From contig NZ_PJME01000006.1 of the NCBI RefSeq assembly GCF_002954775.1, positions 1 through 64,000 on the forward strand: 64,000 nucleotides of DNA, read 5' to 3'. This stretch comes from Streptomyces geranii (GTDB lineage Bacteria; Actinomycetota; Actinomycetes; Streptomycetales; Streptomycetaceae). Below, in pieces: positions 34,128 through 42,954 of this stretch. The position numbers and the translations under genes were made by a program. Within the stretch, counting starts at the first letter, position 1. Each line of letters begins with the position of its first letter. Under the pieces are notes generated by a model, which was given only the letters and a program-made list of their open reading frames with translations, made no database searches and had not been told where the DNA came from.

Positions 34128-34139
34128 TGAATCGTTTCA
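34128..34139. promoter_or_regulatory. LacI-type operator at the rhaI transcription start
   Basis: TGAATCGTTTCA matches the rhaT-side operator in 9 of 12 positions, including the TGAA and TTTCA arms. It directly follows the rhaI -10 hexamer, so repressor binding would block initiation. It is the likely target of the LacI protein encoded at 26274-27305. Confidence 0.7.
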
Positions 34140-34205
34140 TCAGATCGTCGTTCCGCAGGCTGTTTCCCAGTCGTCGTTCCGACCCGATGTCACAGGAGTC
34201 CCGCA

Positions 34206-35366
34206 GTGACCGAGCGCAGCGCGGTGAAGGCCGCTCTCAAGACCCAGGCCATCGAAACGCCGTCGTGGGCGTACGGGAACTCGGGGACCCGTTTCAAGGT
34301 GTTCGCCCAGCCCGGCGTACCCCGCGACCCCTTCGAGAAGCTGGACGACGCGGCCCAGGTGCACGCCCTCACGGGGGTCGCGCCGACGGTCGCGATGCAC
34401 ATTCCGTGGGACAAGGTCGAGGACTATGCGGCGTTGGCGAAGCACGCCGAGGAGCGCGGCCTGAAGCTGGGCGCGATCAACTCGAACACCTTCCAGGACG
34501 ACGACTACAAGCTGGGCAGCATCTGCCACCCGGACGCGGTGGTGCGGCGCAAGGCGCTGGGCCATCTGCTGGAGTGCGTCGACATCATGGACGCGACGGG
34601 GTCCAAGGATCTGAAGCTGTGGTTCGCCGACGGGACGAACTATCCCGGCCAGGACGACATCCGTGAGCGGCAGGACCGGCTCGCGGAGGCGCTGGCGGCG
34701 GTGTACGAGCGGCTGGGCGACGACCAGCGGATGCTCCTTGAGTACAAGTTCTTCGAGCCGGCGTTCTACACGACCGACGTGCCCGACTGGGGCACGGCGT
34801 ACGCCCACTGCCTGAAGCTCGGGCCGAAGGCACAGGTCGTGGTGGACACGGGTCACCACGCTCCCGGGACGAACATCGAGTTCATCGTCGCGACGCTGCT
34901 GCGCGAGGGGAAGCTGGGCGCGTTCGACTTCAACTCGCGGTTCTACGCGGACGACGACCTGATGGTCGGGGCCGCTGATCCGTTCCAGCTGTTCCGGATC
35001 ATGTACGAGGTGATTCGGGGTGGGGGGTTCGTGCCTGAGGTGGCGTTCATGCTGGATCAGTGCCACAACATCGAGGCGAAGATTCCGGCGATCATTCGGT
35101 CGGTGATGAATGTGCAGGAGGCGACGGCGAAGGCGCTGCTTGTTGACGCGTCGGCGTTGGGTGCTGCTCAGCGGGCCGGGGATGTGCTGGCCGCCAACGC
35201 GGTGTTGATGGACGCGTACAACACGGATGTTCGGCCGTTGCTGGTGGAGGTTCGGGAGGAGTTGGGGTTGGACGGGGATCCGATCGCTGCGTATGCGCGC
35301 AGCGGGTGGGGGGCGAAGATCGCTGCGGAGCGGGTTGGTGGGGAGCAGGCCGGTTGGGGGGCGTGA
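34206..35366 (+). CDS. rhaI: L-rhamnose isomerase
   Basis: A 386-residue TIM-barrel isomerase converting L-rhamnose to L-rhamnulose. It belongs to the non-E. coli RhaI type, shown by [18 protein letters not shown], the metal-site [51 protein letters not shown] and [14 protein letters not shown] 34206 has AGGAG 7 nt upstream. It is the first gene of the plus-strand catabolic operon. The final quarter uses more G/T-ending codons than the rest, without other signs of transfer. Confidence 0.94.
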   Translation: MTERSAVKAALKTQAIETPSWAYGNSGTRFKVFAQPGVPRDPFEKLDDAAQVHALTGVAPTVAMHIPWDKVEDYAALAKHAEERGLKLGAINSNTFQDDDYKLGSICHPDAVVRRKALGHLLECVDIMDATGSKDLKLWFADGTNYPGQDDIRERQDRLAEALAAVYERLGDDQRMLLEYKFFEPAFYTTDVPDWGTAYAHCLKLGPKAQVVVDTGHHAPGTNIEFIVATLLREGKLGAFDFNSRFYADDDLMVGAADPFQLFRIMYEVIRGGGFVPEVAFMLDQCHNIEAKIPAIIRSVMNVQEATAKALLVDASALGAAQRAGDVLAANAVLMDAYNTDVRPLLVEVREELGLDGDPIAAYARSGWGAKIAAERVGGEQAGWGA

Positions 35367-35395
35367 GCGGCTGCCGGGTTTCTGTCCGATGCGGG

Positions 35396-35500
35396 GTGCC
35401 GGTTCGTCGTGGCTTGTCGCGCAGTTCCCCGCGCCCCTAAAGGCAAAGACCCGGGCCTGCGGCCCTAAAAGCAGGGGGCTCAGCCCCCACCGGCCCGCAC
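35396..35500. repeat. REP-like repeat, copy C, between rhaI and rhaD
   Basis: It carries the 23-bp core at 35416-35438 in the same orientation as copy A, followed by CCGGGCCTGCGGCCC and GGGGGCTCAGCCCCC hairpins. With copy B it means both rhamnose operons carry one such element inside a transcription unit. Confidence 0.8.
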
Positions 35501-35560
35501 CCGAACAACGCGCCCTGATCCCCTCGCTCATCCCCATCTCACTGTAAGGATTGATCACGC

Positions 35561-37600
35561 ATGGCCATCCATCCCGAAGCCGCCGCTCTGCTCGCTCGGT
35601 CTCGTCGGCTTGGTGCCGACCCCCGTAATACGAACTACGCCGGTGGCAACACGTCCGCCAAGGGGACCGACACCGACCCCGTCACCGGGGGTGATGTCGA
35701 GCTGATGTGGGTCAAGGGGTCCGGTGGTGACCTGGGGACCCTGACCGAGGGTGGGCTGGCCGTGTTGCGGCTGGACCGGCTGCACGCGCTCAAGGGCGTG
35801 TATCCGGGGGTGGAGCGCGAGGACGAGATGGTCGCCGCGTTCGACTACTGCCTGCACGGCAAGGGTGGGGCGGCGCCGTCGATCGACACGGCCATGCACG
35901 GGCTTGTGGACGCGGCCCACGTGGATCACCTGCACCCCGACTCCGGGATCGCGCTCGCCTGCGCGGCCGACGGGGAGAAGCTGACCGCCGAGTGCTTCGG
36001 GGACAGCGTGGTGTGGGTGCCGTGGCGGCGGCCCGGGTTCCAGCTCGGGCTGGACATCGCCGCTGCGAAGGCCGACAACCCGCAGGCGATCGGCTGTGTC
36101 CTCGGCGGGCACGGCATCACCGCCTGGGGCGACACCGCCGAGGAGTGCGAGCGCAACTCGCTGCACATCATCCGTACCGCCGAGGCGTTCCTGGCCGAGA
36201 AGGGCAAGGCCGAGCCGTTCGGGCCGGTCGTCGAGGGGTACGGTCCCCTCGCGCCGGACGAGCGGCGTGAGCGTGCCGCTGCCCTTGCCCCCTACATCCG
36301 GGCCGTCGCCTCGCAGGACAAGCCGCAGGTCGGGCACTTCACCGACGCGGACGTCGTGCTCGACTTCGTCTCGCGCGCCGAGCACCCGCGTCTCGCCGCC
36401 CTCGGCACCTCCTGCCCCGACCACTTCCTGCGCACCAAGGTCCGGCCACTCGTCCTCGACCTGCCGGCCTCCGCTCCCCTCGACGAGGCGATCGCGCGGC
36501 TCAAGGAGCTGCACGCCGAGTACCGCGAGGAGTACGCCGCCTACTACGGGCGCAACGCCCTGCCCGACTCCCCCGCGATGCGCGGCGCCGACCCGGCGAT
36601 CGTGCTGATCCCGGGCGTGGGCATGTTCAGCTTCGGCAAGGACAAGCAGACCGCCCGGGTCGCGGGCGAGTTCTACGTCAACGCGATCAACGTGATGCAC
36701 GGGGCCGAGGCGGTCTCGACGTACGCGCCGATCGAGGAGTCGGAGAAGTTCCGCATCGAGTACTGGGCCCTGGAGGAGGCCAAGCTCCAGCGGATGCCCA
36801 AGCCGAAGGCGCTGGCCACCCGGGTCGCCCTGGTCACCGGTGCGGGCAGCGGGATCGGGAAGGCCATCGCCGAGCGGCTGGTCGCCGAGGGGGCCTGTGT
36901 CGTCGTCGCCGATCTCAACGCCGAGAACGCGGCTGCGGTGGCGGAGGAACTGGGTGGCCCGGACAAGGCCGTCGCCGTCACTGTCGATGTGACCAGCGAG
37001 GAGCAGATCACCGAGGCCTTCCGGGCCGCCGTGCTCGCCTTCGGTGGCGTGGACCTCGTCGTCAACAACGCCGGGATCTCCATCTCCAAGCCGCTCCTGG
37101 AGACCTCGGCCCGGGACTGGGACCTCCAGCACGACATCATGGCGCGCGGGTCCTTCCTCGTCTCGCGTGAGGCGGCCCGGGTGATGATCGCGCAGGAGCT
37201 GGGCGGCGATGTCATCTACATCGCGTCCAAGAACGCCGTCTTCGCCGGGCCGAACAACATCGCCTACTCCGCGACCAAGGCCGACCAGGCGCATCAGGTG
37301 CGGCTGCTCGCCGCCGAGCTGGGCGAGCACGGCATCCGGGTCAACGGCGTCAACCCCGACGGGGTCGTGCGCGGGTCCGGGATCTTCGCGGGCGGCTGGG
37401 GTGCCCAGCGCGCCGCCACCTACGGCATCGAGGAGGAGAAGCTCGGCGAGTTCTACGCCCAGCGGACCATCCTCAAGCGCGAGGTGCTGCCGGAGCATGT
37501 TGCCAACGCTGTGTTCGCGCTGACCGGCGGCGAGCTGACGCACACCACGGGGCTGCACGTCCCGGTCGACGCCGGCGTCGCCGCCGCCTTCCTGCGATGA
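35561..37600 (+). CDS. rhaD: Bifunctional rhamnulose-1-phosphate aldolase / lactaldehyde dehydrogenase
   Basis: A 679-residue fusion. Residues 1 to about 400 are a class-II aldolase domain (YAGGNTSAKGT, metal histidines in AAHVDHLHPDSG and LGGHGITAWGD) that splits L-rhamnulose-1-phosphate into DHAP and L-lactaldehyde. Residues about 420-679 are an SDR domain (TGAGSGIGKAIAERL, VNNAGISI, YSATK) that oxidises lactaldehyde to L-lactate. AAGGA precedes the ATG. It is translationally coupled to rhaB by an ATGA overlap. The fusion explains why no separate lactaldehyde dehydrogenase is present and why lutABC follows. Confidence 0.94.
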   Translation: MAIHPEAAALLARSRRLGADPRNTNYAGGNTSAKGTDTDPVTGGDVELMWVKGSGGDLGTLTEGGLAVLRLDRLHALKGVYPGVEREDEMVAAFDYCLHGKGGAAPSIDTAMHGLVDAAHVDHLHPDSGIALACAADGEKLTAECFGDSVVWVPWRRPGFQLGLDIAAAKADNPQAIGCVLGGHGITAWGDTAEECERNSLHIIRTAEAFLAEKGKAEPFGPVVEGYGPLAPDERRERAAALAPYIRAVASQDKPQVGHFTDADVVLDFVSRAEHPRLAALGTSCPDHFLRTKVRPLVLDLPASAPLDEAIARLKELHAEYREEYAAYYGRNALPDSPAMRGADPAIVLIPGVGMFSFGKDKQTARVAGEFYVNAINVMHGAEAVSTYAPIEESEKFRIEYWALEEAKLQRMPKPKALATRVALVTGAGSGIGKAIAERLVAEGACVVVADLNAENAAAVAEELGGPDKAVAVTVDVTSEEQITEAFRAAVLAFGGVDLVVNNAGISISKPLLETSARDWDLQHDIMARGSFLVSREAARVMIAQELGGDVIYIASKNAVFAGPNNIAYSATKADQAHQVRLLAAELGEHGIRVNGVNPDGVVRGSGIFAGGWGAQRAATYGIEEEKLGEFYAQRTILKREVLPEHVANAVFALTGGELTHTTGLHVPVDAGVAAAFLR

Positions 37601-39036
37601 GCGTGGTCAAGTCGTACGCCGCTGTCGACCTCGGCGCGTCCAGCGGGCGCGTCATGGTCGGCCGGCTCGGGTCCGACACGCTGGAGCTGACCGAGGCACA
37701 CCGGTTCGCGAACCGGCCCGTGCGGGTGCCGGAGGGGCTGCGCTGGGACGTGCTGTCCCTGTACGCGGGCGTCCTGGACGGGCTGCGGGCCGCCGGGCAG
37801 GTCGACTCCGTCGGCATCGACAGCTGGGCCGTGGACTACGGGCTGCTGGACCGGGACGGGGCGCTGCTCGGCAACCCCGTGCACTACCGCGACGCCCGCA
37901 CCGAGGGCGTCGCCGAGAAGGTGTGGGCGTCGGTCCCGGCCGCCGAGCTGTACGCGGCGACCGGGTTGCAGTACGCGCCCTTCAACACCCTCTACCAGCT
38001 CACGGCGGCTCGCGGCTCACAGCAACTGGCCTCCGCCGAGCGGTTGTTGCTCATCCCCGATCTGCTCACCTACTGGCTGACCGGCGAGGCTGGCACCGAG
38101 CTGACCAACGCCTCGACCACCCAGCTGATCGATCCCCGCACCCGCGACTGGGCCCACGACCTCGCGCGGAAGCTGGACATCGACCTCGGGCTGTTCGCGC
38201 CGCTTCGGCAGCCGGGCGATCCGGCGGGCGTGCTGCGGGCGGATGTGCTGGAGGAGACCGGGCTCACCGGGCCCGTGCCGGTGACCACGGTCGGTTCGCA
38301 CGACACCGCCTCGGCGGTCGCGGCCGTGCCCGCCGTGGACGAGCGGTTCGCCTACATCTGCACCGGCACCTGGTCCCTGGCCGGTCTTGAGCTGGACGCG
38401 CCCGTCCTCTCCGAGGAGAGCCGGGCCGCCAACTTCACCAATGAGCTGGGGCTCGACGGCACGGTCCGCTATCTCCGGAACATCATGGGACTGTGGCTGC
38501 TCCAGGAGTGCGTACGGGCCTGGGGTGACCCGGAGTTGGGTGCGTTGCTGCGGGCCGCCGCCGAGGCGCCGGGGCTGCGGTCGGTGGTGGACGCCGGGGA
38601 CTCGGCGTTCCTCGCGCCGGGGCGGATGCCGGAGCGGATCGCCGAGGCCTGCCGGGTCTCCGGGCAGCCGGTGCCGCGGTCGCCGGGTGAGATCACGCGC
38701 TGCATCCTCGACTCCCTCGCCCTCGCGCACCGGCGTGCGGTGCTGGACGCCCAGCGGCTCGCCAGGCACGCCGTGGACGTCGTGCACATCGTCGGGGGCG
38801 GGACGCGCAACGCGCTGCTGTGCCAACTCACCGCCGATGCCTGCGGGTTGCCGGTGGTGGCGGGTCCTGCGGAGGCCGCCGCGCTCGGCAACGTCCTCGT
38901 GCAGGGCCGGGCCCACGGGCTCGTCGGCGACCGTACCGACATGCGCCGGCTGCTCGCCCGTACCCAGCCGCTGACCCGCTACGAGCCCTCCGGTGACCCG
39001 GCGACCTGGCGGGCGGCGGAGGCCCGGCTCACCTAG
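37597..39036 (+). CDS. rhaB: L-rhamnulokinase
   Basis: A 479-residue FGGY-family carbohydrate kinase phosphorylating L-rhamnulose. The phosphate-1 motif is AAVDLGASSGRVMVG. Other landmarks are the substrate region GIDSWAVDYGLLD, the adenosine-side TVGSHDTASAVAAVP, CTGTWSLAGLEL, and HIVGGGTRNALLCQLTADA. The ATG overlaps the rhaD stop as ATGA. It is the last gene of the catabolic operon and is followed by a short hairpin. Confidence 0.94.
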   Translation: MSVVKSYAAVDLGASSGRVMVGRLGSDTLELTEAHRFANRPVRVPEGLRWDVLSLYAGVLDGLRAAGQVDSVGIDSWAVDYGLLDRDGALLGNPVHYRDARTEGVAEKVWASVPAAELYAATGLQYAPFNTLYQLTAARGSQQLASAERLLLIPDLLTYWLTGEAGTELTNASTTQLIDPRTRDWAHDLARKLDIDLGLFAPLRQPGDPAGVLRADVLEETGLTGPVPVTTVGSHDTASAVAAVPAVDERFAYICTGTWSLAGLELDAPVLSEESRAANFTNELGLDGTVRYLRNIMGLWLLQECVRAWGDPELGALLRAAAEAPGLRSVVDAGDSAFLAPGRMPERIAEACRVSGQPVPRSPGEITRCILDSLALAHRRAVLDAQRLARHAVDVVHIVGGGTRNALLCQLTADACGLPVVAGPAEAAALGNVLVQGRAHGLVGDRTDMRRLLARTQPLTRYEPSGDPATWRAAEARLT

Positions 39037-39041
39037 GGCGG

Positions 39042-39060
39042 CTCACCGAGGCCCGGTGAG
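39042..39060. terminator. Hairpin after rhaB
   Basis: CTCACCG (39042-39048) and CGGTGAG (39054-39060) form a perfect 7-bp stem with a 5-nt loop, 5 nt after the rhaB stop. It is a likely weak terminator separating the rhamnose and lut operons. Confidence 0.55.
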
Positions 39061-39098
39061 GGGGCTCCCTCCCTGCCCGCCGTCCGCGTACCCTGCAC

Positions 39099-39109
39099 TC
39101 ATCCGATGA
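39099..39109. promoter_or_regulatory. Small palindrome upstream of lutA
   Basis: TCATC-C-GATGA is a perfect 5-bp inverted repeat 20 nt before the lutA start, just after a TACCCT -10-like hexamer. It could be a GntR/FadR-type operator for lactate control, but no such regulator is adjacent. Confidence 0.35.
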
Positions 39110-39128
39110 TCGACCACTAGGAGCTGCG

Positions 39129-39884
39129 ATGCGTGTCGCCCTGTTCCTGACCTGTGTCAACGACACGCTCTATCCGGACACGGGCCGCGCCGTGGTGAAA
39201 CTGCTGACCAGGCTGGGCGTCGAGGTCGACTTCCCGATGGCGCAGACCTGCTGCGGGCAGGCGCACTACAACACCGGGTACCGGCACGAGGCCGAGCCGC
39301 TCGCCCGGCATTTCTCCGATGTATTCGGGGGGTACGAGGCGATCGTGACGCCCTCCGGGTCGTGCGGGGCGATGGTGCGGGAGCTGTATCCCCGGATGGG
39401 TGAGCGGGCGCGGGCCGAGGGGCGTGGGGAGTCGCTCGCGGCCACGCTGGCGCCGGTCGTGCCGAAGACGTACGAGCTGACGGAGTTCCTGGTGGACGTG
39501 CTGGAGGTGACGGACGTGGGCGCCTACTACCCGCACACCGTCACCTACCACCCGACCTGCCACGGTCTGCGCGGGCTCGGGCTGGCCGACCGGCCGCGCA
39601 GGCTGCTCCAGGCCGTCAAGGGGCTGGAACTGCGCGAGTTGCCGGGGGCCGACGAGTGCTGTGGGTTCGGCGGGACGTTCGCGCTGAAGAACTCCGATGT
39701 CTCGGCGGCGATGGGCGCGGACAAGGTGCGCAACGCCGAGTCGACGGGCGCGGAGGTGCTGTGCGCCGCCGACAACTCGTGTCTCATGCACATCGGCGGC
39801 ACCATGACCCGGCTCTCCACGGGGATGCGGCCGGTGCACATCGCGGAGATCCTGGCGAGCACGGAAGAGGAGCCCCTCACATGA
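39129..39884 (+). CDS. lutA: L-lactate utilisation Fe-S protein LutA
   Basis: A 251-residue protein with two CCG cysteine-rich motifs (QTCCGQAHYNTG and DECCGFGGTF) that bind Fe-S clusters or serve in electron transfer, as in LutA/GlcF-type subunits. It works with LutB and LutC to oxidise L-lactate to pyruvate. AGGAG lies 5 nt before the ATG. Its stop overlaps the lutB start as ATGA. The position behind rhaD-rhaB fits disposal of rhamnose-derived lactate. Confidence 0.93.
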   Translation: MRVALFLTCVNDTLYPDTGRAVVKLLTRLGVEVDFPMAQTCCGQAHYNTGYRHEAEPLARHFSDVFGGYEAIVTPSGSCGAMVRELYPRMGERARAEGRGESLAATLAPVVPKTYELTEFLVDVLEVTDVGAYYPHTVTYHPTCHGLRGLGLADRPRRLLQAVKGLELRELPGADECCGFGGTFALKNSDVSAAMGADKVRNAESTGAEVLCAADNSCLMHIGGTMTRLSTGMRPVHIAEILASTEEEPLT

Positions 39885-41362
39885 GCGGCGGGACGTTCGT
39901 CGGGATGCCGGCCTTTCCCAAGGCGGCCCACGAGGCGGTCAACAACCAGACCCTGCGCGGAAATCTGCGTCACGCCACCCACACGATCCGCGGGAAACGG
40001 GCGAAGGCCGTCGCCGAGATGTCCGACTGGGCGGAGTTGCGGGAGGCGGGCAAGCGGATCAAGGACCACACGCTCCGCCATCTCGACACCTATCTGGTGC
40101 AGTTGGAGGAGTCGGTCACGGCCGCGGGCGGTGTCGTCCACTGGGCCGCCGACGCGGACGAGGCCAACCGGATCGTCGTCGAACTGGTGCGGATGACCGG
40201 GGAGTCGGAGGTCGTCAAGGTCAAGTCGATGGCCACGCAGGAGATCGGGCTCAACGAGGCTCTGGAGGCCGAGGGCATCGCGGCCTACGAGACCGATCTC
40301 GCCGAGCTGATCGTGCAGTTGGGCAAGGACCGGCCCTCGCACATCCTCGTCCCGGCGATCCACCGCAACCGGGGCGAGATCCGGGACATCTTCGCGCGCG
40401 AGATGAGCGAGTGGGGCCGCCCGGCCCCCGAGGGCCTCACCGACACACCCGCCGAACTGGCCGAGGCGGCACGCCTTCACCTCCGGGAGAAGTTCCTGCG
40501 CGCCAAGGTGGGCGTCTCCGGCGCCAACTTCATGGTCGCCGAGACGGGCACCCTGGTGGTGGTCGAGTCGGAGGGCAACGGTCGGATGTGCCTGACCCTC
40601 CCCGAGACGCTGATCTCGGTCGTCGGCATCGAGAAGATCGTGCCGACCTGGCGCGACCTGGAGGTCTTCCTCCAGACCCTCCCCCGCTCCTCGACCGCCG
40701 AGCGCATGAACCCGTACACGTCGACCTGGACCGGCACGACGGACGGCGACGGCCCCCAGACCTTCCACCTGGTCCTGATCGACAACGGCCGCACCGACAC
40801 CCTCGCGGACGAGGTCGGCCGCCAGGCCCTGCGCTGCATCCGCTGCTCGGCCTGTCTCAACGTCTGCCCGGTGTACGAGCGGGCCGGCGGCCACGCCTAC
40901 GGCTCGGTCTACCCCGGCCCGATCGGCGCCATCCTCAGCCCCCAACTCCGGGGCACCGCAAGCGAGATCGACGCCTCACTCCCGTACGCCTCCTCGCTGT
41001 GCGGGGCCTGCTACGAGGTCTGCCCGGTCGCCATCGACATCCCCGAGGTGCTCGTGCACCTGAGGGAGCGGGTCGTCGAGGGCGGGCCGGTGACGCGGGA
41101 CGGCAACAAGGTGGTGCTGAAACCGGCGAAGGGCCATGCCGCCGAGCGGGCCGCGATGCGTGCCGCCCGTTGGGCGTTCAGCCACCCCGGCGCCCTGCGC
41201 ACGGGCCAGCGGCTCGCGTCCCGGACGCGCCGCTTCCATCCCCGTACCCTGCCGGGGCCCGGCAAGGCCTGGAGCGGGACCCGTGATCTGCCGGCCGTTC
41301 CTGCGGAGCCGTTCCGCGACTGGTGGCAGCGCACCAACGGCGGAAAGGACACCTCCAAGTGA
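39881..41362 (+). CDS. lutB: L-lactate utilisation iron-sulfur protein LutB
   Basis: A 493-residue protein. The N-terminal LUD domain includes AETGTLVVVESEGNGRMCLTLPETLI. Two 4Fe-4S ferredoxin motifs, CIRCSACLNVCPVYE and CGACYEVCPVAID, follow, and the C-terminus is basic. ATG 39881 overlaps the lutA stop, with GAGGAG 8 nt upstream. It is the electron-transfer subunit of the LutABC lactate oxidation complex. Confidence 0.94.
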   Translation: MSGGTFVGMPAFPKAAHEAVNNQTLRGNLRHATHTIRGKRAKAVAEMSDWAELREAGKRIKDHTLRHLDTYLVQLEESVTAAGGVVHWAADADEANRIVVELVRMTGESEVVKVKSMATQEIGLNEALEAEGIAAYETDLAELIVQLGKDRPSHILVPAIHRNRGEIRDIFAREMSEWGRPAPEGLTDTPAELAEAARLHLREKFLRAKVGVSGANFMVAETGTLVVVESEGNGRMCLTLPETLISVVGIEKIVPTWRDLEVFLQTLPRSSTAERMNPYTSTWTGTTDGDGPQTFHLVLIDNGRTDTLADEVGRQALRCIRCSACLNVCPVYERAGGHAYGSVYPGPIGAILSPQLRGTASEIDASLPYASSLCGACYEVCPVAIDIPEVLVHLRERVVEGGPVTRDGNKVVLKPAKGHAAERAAMRAARWAFSHPGALRTGQRLASRTRRFHPRTLPGPGKAWSGTRDLPAVPAEPFRDWWQRTNGGKDTSK

Positions 41363-42012
41363 ACAGCCGCGAACTGATCCTGGGCCGGGTGCGCCGCGCG
41401 CTCGCGGACGTGCCCCACGACGACACGCCGTACGACCAGGCCGTCGACCGCGACTATCTGCGCGAGCACGGAGACCGGAGCGTCGAGGAGACGGTCGAAC
41501 TCCTCGCCGAGAACCTGGCGGACTACCGGGCGATCGTGCACCGCTGCACCGCCGGTGAACTGCCCGCCCTGCTCGCCGGGATACTGGCCGCGCGCGGCTC
41601 CGCGTCGGTGCTCGTCCCGCCGGGGCTCCCACCCGAGTGGCTGTCGGCCGCCGACACCACCCGCGTCCACGACCGCGCGGACAGCACCGTGTACGACCTG
41701 GACAAGGTGGAGAGCGTCGTCACGGCCTGCGCCCTGGCAGTCGCCGAGACCGGCACCATCGTCCTGGACGGCTCCCCCGACCAGGGCCGCCGCCGGATCA
41801 CCCTCGTCCCCGACCACCACATCTGTGTCGTGCGGGTCCCCGAGCAGGTCGTCGCGTCCGTCCCACAGGCCCTCGAACTCCTCGACCCCGTACGCCCGTT
41901 GACCTGGATCTCCGGTCCTTCCGCGACCAGCGACATCGAACTCGACCGGGTGGAGGGCGTGCACGGGCCGCGCACGCTGGAAGTGGTGCTGGTGAGCGGC
42001 GGGGGCGGCTGA
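41359..42012 (+). CDS. lutC: L-lactate utilisation protein LutC
   Basis: A 217-residue LUD-domain protein (VESVVTACALAVAETGTIVLDGSPDQGRRRITLVPDHHICVV, then GPSATSDIELDRVEGVHGPRTLEVVLV). This is the third subunit of the lactate oxidation system. The GTG start overlaps the lutB stop as GTGA. The LUD fold may bind a nucleotide or lactate, and its exact role in the complex is not settled. Confidence 0.93.
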   Translation: MNSRELILGRVRRALADVPHDDTPYDQAVDRDYLREHGDRSVEETVELLAENLADYRAIVHRCTAGELPALLAGILAARGSASVLVPPGLPPEWLSAADTTRVHDRADSTVYDLDKVESVVTACALAVAETGTIVLDGSPDQGRRRITLVPDHHICVVRVPEQVVASVPQALELLDPVRPLTWISGPSATSDIELDRVEGVHGPRTLEVVLVSGGGG

Positions 42013-42156
42013 AGCTGCGCTCTGCCGGGGGTGTCGCTGAGTACACCCCCCGATACGGGTCCTGCACCCAATGTGGTGTGCCCGCCCTCTCCGTAGCGTC
42101 GTGAGCGAGGCACCGGACGGTGCTCAACTCGGCTTCCGGCAGAGGGTGATGACGGG

Positions 42157-42951
42157 ATGTTCCGCTCAGGCGCACGACGGACGCACGACCAGGGACCGGC
42201 CCCGGAGGCGCTGCGACTGGTCAAGGTCAGCAAGACGTACGGGAGTTACGGGAGCGACGACAGCGCGGTGCGGGCCCTCGACGAGGTGACCCTGAGTCTG
42301 CGGCGGGGCACCTTCACCGCCGTCATGGGGCCCTCGGGGTCCGGCAAGTCCACGCTGTTGCAGTGCGCGGCCGGGCTCGACCGGCCGGACGGCGGGATCG
42401 TGACGGTCGACGGCACGGAGCTGACGGGCGACGGCGAGGCCGCGCTGACGCGGTTCAGGCGGCGGCGGATCGGCTTCGTCTTCCAGCAGTACAACCTGCT
42501 GCCGACGCTGACCGTCGCGCAGAACACGATCCTGCCGCTCAAGCTGGCCGGCCGGCGCGTCGACCGTGGGCGCGTCCAGGAGATCCTCACGGCGGTCGGG
42601 CTCGGCGACCGGCTCGGGCACCGCCCCGACCAGCTCTCCGGCGGGCAGCGGCAGCGGGTCGCCATCGCGCGGGCGCTGGTCGCCGAACCCCGGGTGATCT
42701 TCGCGGACGAGCCGACGGGCGCGCTCGACTCGCGCAGCGCGCGGGACGTGCTGGCGCTGCTGCAGCAGGCGGTCAAGGTGCACGGCAGGACGGTCGTCAT
42801 GGTGACGCACGACCCGGTGGCCGCCTCCTACGCGGACTCCGTGCAGTTCCTCGCGGACGGGCGGCTCGCGGGCCGGCTCCAGGCGCCGACCGTCGACGCG
42901 GTGGCCGAGCGGCTGGCGCACCTGGGCGACGACATGCCGACGGGGGTGTGA
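42157..42951 (+). CDS. LolD/MacB-type ABC exporter ATPase
   Basis: A 264-residue ATPase. Walker A is [10 protein letters not shown]-loop [10 protein letters not shown], signature LSGGQRQR, Walker [13 protein letters not shown] and H-loop VTHD. This class drives FtsX-type permeases in lipoprotein, antimicrobial peptide or envelope stress functions. The permease follows 3 nt later. No two-component system is adjacent, unlike BceAB-type detoxifiers. Confidence 0.93.
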   Translation: MFRSGARRTHDQGPAPEALRLVKVSKTYGSYGSDDSAVRALDEVTLSLRRGTFTAVMGPSGSGKSTLLQCAAGLDRPDGGIVTVDGTELTGDGEAALTRFRRRRIGFVFQQYNLLPTLTVAQNTILPLKLAGRRVDRGRVQEILTAVGLGDRLGHRPDQLSGGQRQRVAIARALVAEPRVIFADEPTGALDSRSARDVLALLQQAVKVHGRTVVMVTHDPVAASYADSVQFLADGRLAGRLQAPTVDAVAERLAHLGDDMPTGV

Positions 42952-42954
42952 GTC

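Noticed and set aside
35010..35366. Codon use shift at the rhaI 3' end as a sign of transfer
   Set aside because: The protein remains continuous and family-like to its end, and a local drift in third positions is not enough evidence.
35555..37558. 667-codon open frame on the minus strand
   Set aside because: It is the antisense shadow of rhaD, whose domains and ATGA coupling to rhaB are unambiguous. The shadow protein is Arg/Gly/Val-rich with no domain.
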